From Diadophis punctatus similis (lineage: Eukaryota; Chordata; Lepidosauria; Squamata; Dipsadidae), in the NCBI GenBank assembly GCA_023053685.1, contig JALIGW010000022.1:1616001-1680000 (forward strand): DNA of 64,000 nucleotides. Reading direction: 5' to 3'. The position numbers and the translations under genes were made by a program. The notes under the pieces were generated by a model. The model saw only the letters and a list, made by a program, of their open reading frames with translations, had not been told where the DNA came from and made no database searches. Positions 55,342-64,000 of the stretch are shown here, one piece after another; the stretch's first letter is position 1, and every line of letters begins with the position of its first letter.

Positions 55342-55807
55342 ACCTAGACGGAGCTCTGAGTTGGGTGGTTGCATTCCAGCCGCCTAAACCTCTTTGGCCA
55401 ATCGATGAACTCAGGGGTTCTGGGGAGAGCAGGGGGGGGGGCTCCTGCCTCTTTAGCTGTCCTGGGTTTCTGAGTTGAAAGGGATCCATTGGCTAGTCAT
55501 GCCCAATGTGGGCCATATCATTTCCTGTCCCGGGAAGAGTGTGTCTGTCTCAGCCACTTGAAGATGGGGGGGGGGGGCTTCCAATTCTCAGATTTGGGAA
55601 TTCTGGCTGCGGAATTCTGGGGATTGAAGTCCACCCATCTTTAAGTGGCCAAGGTTGATGAACTCTGCTTTGAACCACCCCTTTGCCACCTCCAGTGCTG
55701 GGGATGAGAATTTGGGGAGGTGATAGTGGTATGGACACCCCCCCAATGCCATGTATTCTTCCCCTTCCCCACTTTTAGAAGAAAATAACCTCCTTTGCAC
55801 TGACTTT

Positions 55808-56068
55808 TCTCCTTCCTTCCTTCCTTCCTCCCTCCCTCCCTCCCTCCCTTCCTTCCCCATCTCCTTCCTTCCTTTGTTCTTTCCTTCCATCTTTCCTTCC
55901 TTTCCTTCTTTCCTTCCTCATCTCTTCCTTCCTTCTTTCCTCCCACCCTCCCTTTCTTCCCCACCTCCTCCTTTCCTTCCTTCCTTCCCTCACCTCCTCC
56001 CTCCCTCCCTCCCTCCCTCCCTTCCTTCCCCTTCCTCCCCTCCTTTCTTCCTTCCTCCTTCCCTCCAT
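55808..56068 (+). repeat. TTCC/TCCC polypyrimidine tract
   Basis: About 260 bp of C/T simple repeat with few interruptions. Confidence 0.92.
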
Positions 56069-56473
56069 GGAGGGGGTAAGAGATCTGTGTTTACTTTCCT
56101 GAGTCTGAATCCCCCCTTGAGCCCCCTCCCCCCCCAAATGACTCAGTGGCTGTTGCCAGTTTTTCTAAAGCCTAGCTAGCTGATCTTCATTCACCACGGG
56201 GGTCATTTTGCACTGTTGCTTCCGAGAGATGGATTGGGGAGTCCTCGGTGGTAGCCAACCTCTGAGCCATTGGACTACAACTCCTATCTTCCCCAGCTTC
56301 CCCAGTGGTGGTTCTTAAAAGAGCCACCTTTTAAAGTCCTTTGTATTCCTAGGGGAAGAATCCTGGACCAAGAGCTGAAGTTTGCTGGGTAAACTGAAGC
56401 ATTATCTTTAAGACTCTCCTTCTTTCCTTTCAACATGCTGGGTTTGGGGAGTCTGTGGAATGGCCCCCACCTT

Positions 56474-56474
<1 letters not shown>

Positions 56475-56552
<78 letters not shown>
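56475..56552 (+). repeat. (GT)n microsatellite
   Basis: About 39 uninterrupted GT dinucleotides, the longest dinucleotide run in the window. Confidence 0.96.
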
Positions 56553-56553
<1 letters not shown>

Positions 56554-56963
56554 AGGTCAACCAGGCATCAGGAAGGCTGTGTCAACACCGTAAAACTTTG
56601 TGCTAGAATGGAGGGAGAAATGGGATAAGGAGGGGAGAGCTTTGGAGAAGGTTGGGATAAGGTCAACCCTGAAAGTATGGCAGGTATGTGGTGGGGGTGG
56701 GTGGGGTGGGGGGGCTAAAGGGCCCTGAGTGGGGAGGGGGACCCAGGACAGACAAACAGGCCTGGAGGGAAGGGCCATGGACAATTTGGGGCAGGGCAGG
56801 TAATGAGAGCGAAGGTCAGAGGAGGAGTAACAAACCTTGGCTTTAAGGGACCCCCCCCCCCTCCTGAAAAACTGCAGCTGGAAGGAGACCTGTGCTTTGG
56901 CCAAGAGGAGATTGCGGTTGAGGGGAGGGGGTTTCAGAAACTTCAAGGGGGTGACCATGATGG

Positions 56964-57082
56964 CAGGCAGTCCTTGACCTGCGACCACAAACGGGATCAG
57001 AATTTCCATTGCTAAGCAGGGTGGTTGTTAAGCGAGTTGCACCATTCTGGGACCCCTTGTGGTCGTAAGTCGAGGACTCCTG
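56964..57082. repeat. Minimal Tigger-like MITE (119 bp)
   Basis: Starts CAGGCAGTCCTTGACCTGCG, ends GTCGAGGACTCCTG followed by TA; only the terminal inverted repeats remain. Confidence 0.65.
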
Positions 57083-57392
57083 TAGAGGAGCGCATTGGAG
57101 AGGAGGGGGAGGTGTAAGAATTCCCAGGAAAGGAGGTGGGGGGGAATCAGCTCTTCCTGAGTCTCTTTTTCCAAATCACCCCATAGGCTGCTTGGCTCAG
57201 CTTGGAGAATTTGCAGATGGAGAGTCGGTCTCCCACCCCCCCTCCTCCATCCCTCCCCCTGTCCCCCTCCTGTCTGAATGCTTATCTTGGAATTTATGAT
57301 GGTTGGGGAGGAAGAGGGTTGGGCCAGGATTGCCAAATGCCTTCCTCATGGAGAAATGGTTGATTATCTCAACAACCCCATCTGAACTCTCT

Positions 57393-58210
57393 CTCTCTCT
57401 CCATCCATCCATCTATCTTATATCTATCTATCCATCTATCTATCTCTGTCTATCTCTCCATCCATCCATCCATCCATCCATCTATCATCTCTCTCTCTCT
57501 CCATCCATCTATCTTATATCTATCCATCTATCTATCTCTGTCTATCTCTCCATCCATCCATCCATCCATCCATCCATCCATCTATCATCTCTCTCTCTCT
57601 CCATCCATCTATCTTATATCTATCCATCTATCTATCTCTGTCTATCTCTCCATCCATCCATCTATCATCTCTCTCTCTCTCCATCCATCTATCTTATATC
57701 TATCCATCTATCTATCTCTGTCTATCTCTCCATCCATCCATCCATCCATCCATCTATCTATCATCTCTCTCTCTCTCCATCCATCTATCTTATATCTATC
57801 CATCTATCTATCTCTGTCTATCTCTCCATCCATCCATCCATCCATCCATCTATCATCTCTCTCTCTCTCCATCCAGCTATCTTATATCTATCCATCTATC
57901 TCTGTCTATCTCTCTCCATCCATCCATCTATCTTATATCTATCCACCTTTCTATCTCTGTCTATCTCTCTCTCCATCCATCCATCCATCCATCCATCCAT
58001 CCATCCATCCATCCATCCATCTATCTATCCTCTCCATCCATCTCTCTCTCTCTCTCTCCCCTACTTCCACCCACCCACCCATCCATCCATCCATCCATCC
58101 ATCCATCCATCCATCCATCCATCCATCTATCTATCCTCTCCATCCATCTCTCTCTCTCTCTCTCCCCTACTTCCACCCACCCACCCATCTATCCATCCAT
58201 CCATCCTTCC
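57393..58210 (+). repeat. Higher-order (CCAT)(CTAT)(CT) minisatellite
   Basis: Blocks of ATCC, TATC, CT and the marker CTTATATCTATC repeat; the marker is at 57417, 57513, 57613, 57693, 57789, 57881 and 57932 (spacings 96, 100, 80, 96, 92, 51). The right part is (ATCC) with a duplicated TCTCTCTCCCCTACTTCCAC block. Confidence 0.93.
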
Positions 58211-59029
58211 AGGTTCTGTTTTATTAACTAAATAAGGCAGGAAAAGTCCACCTTCCTCTCTCTCCTTGTTGACATTTGTGTTTGTGTTTGCTTTGTTTTT
58301 TCTAACATAGTGAAGGCTTCAAAAATGTATATAAAATTCAGAATGCTCCAGTTGGTTCTACCGCACCATGCCTCGGACCGACCAGGTCATTTGGCTGCTG
58401 ATCTGGAGAAGTTGGAGGAGCTTTTGGCCAGTCCTTTCCTGCATTTCCCCCGCTTAGAGCAGCTCTGCTCCGGGTTCTGCCTTGTCTCCTTTGAGTCAGT
58501 CCTTACAGATGGTGCCATGATTCAGAGCTTTTGAGAAGGAAGGATAGAAGTTCAGGCCTCTCTCTCCTCTTCCCCCCCCACTCTCTCTCAGCATAAACTT
58601 CGGGGGGGGGGGTTTGAAATGTTTTGAAGTTCAGCTTTGAATGTGTGTGCTTACAAATTGTTTGAATTTGGATGTTGCGGATGAGGAACCCAGCCAGAAA
58701 ATATTTGCAATCCCAACTTCTATTCTTAAAAGTTCTTTGTGGATTGATTATCGTTTCCAGGAAAATTAGCAAGGAAAAAAGAGAGCGGGTGCCGGATTGG
58801 AAGGGGAAAAAGCTTATTTCAGTTTCCTGCATTATAGCTTCAAAGACCAGCCTCTTGATTGAAACTGGAAAGGATCCATAAAAGAGAATATTTGCAGCTC
58901 AGGGTTGAAACGAGGGTATCTTGGTACTCTCTGAGCTTGCTTGGGGGGTTTCTTGCAGCTGGCTGGGGATTCTGGGAGTTGAAGTCCACAAGTCCACAAG
59001 AGGCCACGGTTGGACACCCTTGGTATATA

Positions 59030-59085
59030 GAGTCTCCTGCTTGAGCAGTGGGTTGGACTAGAAGACCTCCAAAGTCCCTTCCAAT
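59030..59085 (+). repeat. CR1-like LINE 3' tail fragment
   Basis: GTCTCCTGCTTGAGCAGTGG, GGACTAGAAGACCTCCAAAG. Confidence 0.65.
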
Positions 59086-59549
59086 CTTCTTCTTTGTTCT
59101 GTTGCTACCGCTCACCTCCTTCAGCAGACAAGCCTAGTTCTTGGGCAATACCATTTGGGGAAAGGAAACCCACCTAACTTAATTTAACTTCATCTTCCTA
59201 AATCTAATCAGTGAAAACAAGATGACAAGGAACAAAAGAGGAAAATGCAAATTTCCTCCGTAATTAAGCGCAACATGCAAAAGAGGAGGTGGGAAGCAGT
59301 GGCAGGAACAGCTTTAAGATGAGGGCTGGGAAAGGGTTTCTAAATATACTCAGGGCACAGAAGATAAGATAAGGTTGACCCAGAAGACCCGGGAACAATG
59401 GAGAAGCTTTGATGGGTCTTTCAGGGGAATTTACGACTCTGTACAATGAGATTGGACAAAGCTTGCCTTCCCCAACCTGAGACCCCTGCAGATGGGCTGG
59501 GCTTCAATTCCCATAACTCCCAAGGAGCCTAGTCAAAGGAAGATGGGAC

Positions 59550-59751
59550 CAGAGGTGGGTTTCAGCAGGTTCTGACCAGTTCTGGAGAACCGATAGGGGA
59601 AATTTTGAGTAGTTCGGAGAACCGGTAAATACCACCTCTGGCTGGCCCCTGAGTGGAGTGGGAATGGAGATTTTACAGTATCCTTCCCCTGCCACGCCCA
59701 CCAAGCCACGCCCACAGAACCGGTAGTAAAAAAAATTGAATCCCACCACTG
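59550..59751. repeat. hAT-like MITE (CCGGTT family), perfect 8-bp target duplication
   Basis: CAGAGGTGGGTTTCAGCAGG ... GAATCCCACCACTG with GATGGGAC on both sides (59542-59549, 59752-59759). The perfect duplication suggests a young insertion. Confidence 0.8.
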
Positions 59752-61957
59752 GATGGGACTAGGAGTCCAGCCGTTAGGAACAGGCATGCTTCAGAAGAAA
59801 TTGCACTTCTGTGACAGGGTTAGATATTTAGGCATCTTCATCTTTTATCGGTGAGGACCATCTACACTAGGGTCTCCAACCTTGGCAACTTTTAAGACTT
59901 GTGGACTTCAACTCCCAGAATTCCCCAGCCAGCCGTGCTTATTTGCCCCTCCCCCCTGGATATCCCTGTTATGAAAATGAACGAAACCAGCCCTGAATGC
60001 ACGGAGCTCTGTACGTTCCTGCTTGCAAGAGGCTAATTAATTAGCATTTATTAACCCTACCCTGTAATAAAACCAAACCACAGATACACCCTGTGGCTTT
60101 GAAATCTGAGCAGCTGTTGCCAAACCGAAGCCTCCTTCCTCACTTGAGGCCCTGCAGGTGTGCTGGATTACGACCTCAGTGGGTCTGTGCTGGCTGACAA
60201 CCATGGGCTTTGTAGTCAAGGGCAGCTCGGAGGCACGAGCCGAGTTTAGCAAGCCGTGCGTGCTTCTTCATCGGGGCCAGCTTTCATATTTCTTAGTGCA
60301 ATAATTTCAGCTATGTTTTTCCAGGCTCTGGTTTTGCAATCTAGGGATCATCCCAGGAATGCGTTCCGATGAAAGAAAAATTTGCAAAAGCTTTTGAGCT
60401 TTTTAAAAAAATAAACAGATAAATGAATAAAATAACGTGGCCGACTTTCAGCTTAGGCAGCCGGAACTGTTGGAGCTTCACTTTTTTCCCTCTGGAAAAT
60501 AGCTTGAGAAGACTTTGTGGGCTCCCCCCACCCAAAACCTTTGCAAATGGAGGAGAGGAAGGGTCTGTCTTGCAATCAGGCCATGCCAAATGCCTCTTGG
60601 GTTAATTAGGAAAAGCACAGAGGGAAAACTGGTGGGGAAAACTCTGCAAAACCGTTAAAAGCGGAAGTGGGTTTTCTTCGTTCCTTGCACTGCAGCACCT
60701 GGGATAAAACTTGGTGTTTTTCCCAACCAGGATGGGGGTGAAAAAAAGAATCCTCTTTCAATTTTTTTAAAAAAACTACATTTTTGTATCCTTCCACCCC
60801 AATGTAGCTTCCTGCAGACCACAAGCCACTGTGCCGGCTTTTGATTTAAAACAAAAAAAAAGTGATTTAAACGTGGATAAAAACTGCCAAGATAAGCAAG
60901 TGAGAAAAAATAGGGTTTGTTTTAGGGCCAAAAAAGCAGAAATGATGGATTAAATCAAGGGTGTCCAACTTTGGCAACTTTTAAGACTTGTGGATGTCAA
61001 CTCCCAGAATTCCCCAACCAGGATGGAATTCCTTGGAATTTTCAATTCCCCCCCCCTTTAAAAATAAATGCAAATGCAACAGCTATAAACGAACTTTGTT
61101 GCAAATACTGTACAGTTCTATCTCCGCCTTGACTTTCCCCTTTCTTTGCAAGGAAACCTTATCGCATTCTTGCAATGGTTCTTGAAAGTTTCTCTCCTAA
61201 TAGCTTCCTGATGTTATTCCTCCTTCCCCACCCCCACACTTAGAAGAGAAACAATCTGGTTACTCTGACTTTATGGGTTTTATGCAAGAGTTTTTGGAGG
61301 TAATGATATCTCTGCTGCAATTCCAAGTACGGCGTGTTTTATAACCTTGGTTTCATCACAGTTAAGTTGTGGGAAATGCTTAGGGAAAGACGGGAATTAG
61401 AAGCAAAGCGAGCCAGCTCTCATGAAAAGCTGCCCCAAAATGATGAAATTGACAAGCTGGGATTGTGAAATTGACTACCATGTGGTGAAAGCACCAAGGA
61501 TAGGCTGGGCACGAAAGGGGCGTTTTTCCTTGAAAATAAAATATCTAGAGCAAATAAGCAAGAACGAAGGACTGTAAACCTGTTAGTGCTAGAAGTGGGT
61601 TGTAAACAAACAGGTGACCCACTTCACAGCTATATTTCTCTGGCCTTTTCAAAGCTTTTGTGCTTTTGTGCTTGCACTATAAGCATGGGGGATAATGCAG
61701 TGTGTTAATGGAACCACACTTGTGTTTAAGATATTCCTGTCTCTACGGTACTGCATTGGTGTTCTCTGAGCTTGGTGGTTTCCTTGCCGACATTTCATTA
61801 CCAAACTAGGTAACATCATCAGTGCTAAAAGGAAGTGGGGTGTGTAAAGTGAGGAGGAGGAGGAGGAGGAGGAGGAGGAGGAGGAGGAGGAGGAGGAGGA
61901 GGAGGAGGAGGAGGAGGAGAACTGTGGGTTCCTCAGTGTTCTCTGAGCTTGGTGGTT

Positions 61958-62007
61958 TCCTTGCAGACATTTCATTACTAAACTAGGTAACATCATCAGT
62001 GCTAGAA
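61958..62007 (-). ncRNA. Hammerhead-like motif (GAAATGTC variant)
   Basis: Minus strand: TTCTAGCA, CTGATGA (61993-61999), GTTACC-TAGTTT-AGTAAT, GAAATGTC, TGCAAGGA. Confidence 0.4.
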
Positions 62008-62149
62008 GGAAGTGAGGTGTGTAAAGTGAGGAGGAGGAGGAGGAGGAGGAGGAGGAGGAGGAGGAGGAGGAGGAGGAGGAGGAGGAGGAGGAGGAGGAGG
62101 AGGAGGAGGAGAACTGTGGGTTCCTCAGTGTTCTCTAAGCTTGGTGGTT

Positions 62150-62199
62150 TCCTTGCAGACATTTCATTACCAAACTAGGTAACATCATCAGTGCTAGAA
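62150..62199 (-). ncRNA. Hammerhead-like motif (GAAATGTC variant)
   Basis: Minus strand: TTCTAGCA (62192-62199), CTGATGA (62185-62191), helix II GTTACC-TAGTTT-GGTAAT paired, GAAATGTC, TGCAAGGA. It is the third of three evenly built modules. Confidence 0.42.
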
Positions 62200-62624
62200 G
62201 GGAGTAGGGTTTGCTCTTATTTTTATCTACAAATGGCTTGCCCTGTCCCCAGTGTTGGTGGGAGTATTCTTGGTGGTCCCTTGATTATGCTGTTGTTTAC
62301 TATTAGCTTTTTTGTCTGTGTTGGTAACTCCTTGATTGGGGCTTTGTTGATTGTTGATTGTTGGTCTAGTAGTGTTAATCTTGGTGCTAATTTCTGCTCA
62401 TCTGAGGTGTGGATTGCTAGGGAAGGAGGTGTTTTTTTGGCCTCTTTGTTTCCTTTTGCGCTTTTTAATAGTCTCTTTTTAGTGGCTTCAAGGTAGATCC
62501 AGCTCCTAAGATAGTGAGCGACCAAGGAGAGTGGATCCCTAGGACTGTTTAAAAACTCAGCTAAATCTGAACCGCAGGTTGCTCACGGGAAACGCAGAGA
62601 AATTCCGAAAGGAGACCCGGAGAC

Positions 62625-63490
62625 CCAAAGGGGGTCTTTTTTAGGAGGCAACTGGACTTCCTTATTTTGTCTTTGAGGACATTTCACTTCTCATCCAAGA
62701 AGCCTCTTCAGCTCTGACTGGATTGTGGGGAATGGAAGGATTTATATTCCTCAGAGTCACCTGAGTAGTGCAAATGGTTCCTGTAGTCTGAAATTTTACT
62801 CCTGGAAATCCGTTCCTACTCCCACACCGTTCAAAGGGTGTTCATCCCAAATTGTATAACTTAAAAGAGAGAAAAATGAAGACTACAGGAACCAGGAGCA
62901 CCACTCAGGTGACCCTGAAGACACAGATAAACCTCCAAGTGGCCTCAACCACCCTCTAAAAAGGATGCAAACGTCCAGCTGTCTGCAAGGAGTATAAATC
63001 CTTCCGTTCCCCACCATCCAGTCAGAGCGGAAGAAGCTTCTTGGATGAGAAGAGAAACGTCTTCAATGAAAAAACCAGAAAGTCCAGTTGCCTCCTGAAA
63101 AAGCACCTTTGGGACAACCAAGACCTGGATGATGGAGAATCTCTACAGACTTTTAGCTATACAATTTGGGATGAACACCCTTCGAATGGGGTGGGAGTAG
63201 GAACGAATTTTCAGAGGAAAAAAATTGCAGACTACTGGAACCAGGAGCAGCACTCGGGTGACCCTGATGACACAGACAAACCTCCAAGTGGCCTCAACCA
63301 CCCTCTAAAAAGGATGCAAACGTCCAGCTGTCTGCAAGGAGTATAAATCCTTCCATTCCCCACCATCCAGTCAGAGCTGAAGAAGCTTCTTGGATAAGAA
63401 GCGAAACGTCTTCAAAGAAAAACAAGGAAGTCCAGTTGCGTCTTGGGGAAAAAAGCACCTTTGGGACAACTGTGGACGACGGAGAATCTC
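62625..63490. repeat. Penelope-like block with inverted and direct terminal copies
   Basis: An inverted end at 62625-62720 (TTAGGAGGCAACTGGACTTC ... CATTTCACTTCTCATCCAAG) faces direct ends at 63015-63115 and 63365-63480 (TTCTTGGATGAGAAG, GTCCAGTTGC(C/G)TC). The unit from ACCAGGAGCA(C/G)CACTC to GGGACAAC repeats in tandem about 349 bp apart. Confidence 0.65.
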
Positions 63491-63881
63491 TACATAAGAC
63501 ACGGAGGCCGTCATGAGTCAACGGAATGCAATCTATCCATGTCGTAGTTTCTTTCTTGGACACACACAGACTCCCAGGGGGAGAAAAGGGAGACAAGGAA
63601 GGTAGGAGATAAGAAGGAGATATCTACTCTTTGGAGTCTGTCTTGCAGAAGGGATCAAGACCCCCCCAGGGCAGATTATTTTCTTAAAAGCTTTGAAGAT
63701 CCCCTTTCTCTCTCCTTATAAGGGAGTTCTTCCGGATTCTGTAACTGGAATCAGCTCAGCTGCACCAGGTAAAAAGTAGGTTAGATGTAAATTTTGACAG
63801 GTGAGGGTGAGGACTGGAGAGGGTCTCTTCCTTCTTAGGCACGTGCAAGCAAACTGGAAATGCAAAATCTGGGATGGTCAC

Positions 63882-63964
63882 ACCTTTAGCAGAGCAACAA
63901 AGATGATTAGGGGACCGGAGACTAAAATATACGAAGAACGGTTGCAGAAATTGGGTACATCTAG
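63882..63964 (+). repeat. CR1-like LINE fragment
   Basis: AACAAAGATGATTAGGGGAC, ATATACGAAGAACGGTTGCA, ATTGGGTACATCTAGTTCAG, as in the upstream half of the CR1 copy at 28025. Confidence 0.65.
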
Positions 63965-64000
63965 TTCAGGGGTCAGCAACCCGCGGCTCTGGAGCCACAT

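Larger units (their letters stand above)
61760..62510 (-). repeat. Penelope-like repeat: three hammerhead-like modules, two (GGA)n tracts, internal region
   Basis: Modules at 61780-61829, 61958-62007 and 62150-62199 with (GGA)n at 61853-61919 and 62029-62112 between them, then an internal region (62230-62500) matching 20990-21230 in reverse. The minus strand is open for about 100 codons (Lys/Thr-rich) but matches nothing I recognise. Confidence 0.65.
52755..64000. other. DACT3: DACT3 intron 1 (5' part)
   Basis: Over 11 kb without a recognisable exon. Content: end of CpG island, hAT-like MITEs (about 53967-54020, 54037-54164, 55184-55341, 55555-55665, 59550-59751, 59868-59935, 60957-61020), CR1 scraps, large microsatellites (55808-56068, 56475-56552, 57393-58210), a Penelope-like block (61760-63490) and unique AT-rich stretches at 58220-58950 and 60000-61700 that could hold enhancers. 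Confidence 0.7.

Noticed and set aside
57303..58235. A 310-codon open frame
   Set aside because: Translation of the ATCC/TATC microsatellite (His-Pro-Ser-Ile repeats); no domain, no start context.
58310..58534. A 74-codon frame considered as DACT3 exon 2
   Set aside because: It lacks the DACT motifs expected after exon 1 and has no suitable acceptor in the required phase.
62223..62525. A 100-codon minus-strand Lys/Thr-rich frame
   Set aside because: Lies in the internal part of a Penelope-like repeat that also occurs decayed at 20990-21230; no reverse transcriptase or endonuclease motif visible.

Overview
The window is vertebrate nuclear DNA with spliced genes, GT-AG introns, CpG-island promoters and very dense interspersed repeats. 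The repeats point to a squamate reptile, most likely a snake. They include a Sauria-type SINE, CR1 LINE tails, many short Tigger-like and hAT-like MITEs, and long TTCC, TCC, ATCC and TTTA microsatellites. The exons are GC-rich and the introns short in places, which would fit a microchromosome, but that is an inference.

Three genes lie head to tail on the plus strand. (1) STRN4 (striatin-4/zinedin) lacks its first exon(s). Sixteen coding exons run from 4207 to 15829 and join in one frame to 667 residues, followed by a probable spliced 3'UTR to about 19.1 kb. (2) PRKD2 (protein kinase D2) is complete, with 18 coding exons from 25039 to 46418 and an 866-residue product, driven from a CpG island at 24.5-25.7 kb. 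(3) DACT3 (Dapper antagonist of beta-catenin 3) is represented by coding exon 1 only (52530-52754), inside a second CpG island whose upstream part is packed with CCAAT and ATGCAAAT boxes. The rest of DACT3 lies past the right edge. This order and common orientation (STRN4, PRKD2, DACT3) is the one known on human 19q13.3, so the block is conserved synteny rather than an accessory region.

Region by region: 1-4206 is a STRN4 intron full of repeats. 4207-15829 is STRN4 coding exons. 15830-19100 is its probable 3'UTR. 19100-24480 is intergenic repeats. 24480-25720 is the PRKD2 promoter and first exon. 25240-33202 is the long PRKD2 first intron. 33203-46418 is PRKD2 exons. 46419-51840 is 3'UTR and intergenic sequence. 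51840-53460 is the DACT3 promoter and exon 1. 53460-64000 is DACT3 intron 1 with large microsatellites and repeat clusters.

The three products are not one pathway. STRN4 is a regulatory B''' subunit of PP2A in STRIPAK complexes, PRKD2 is a diacylglycerol-responsive Ser/Thr kinase, and DACT3 is a Wnt/Dishevelled antagonist. The most unusual content is in the repeats. A Penelope-like family, repeated on both strands, carries a hammerhead-ribozyme-like core (CTGATGA, hairpin, GAAAC, GTC) flanked by complementary arms. A second family has direct and inverted terminal copies. MITEs with recognisable target-site duplications are nested in one another, one of them carrying an internal telomeric (TTAGGG) tract.
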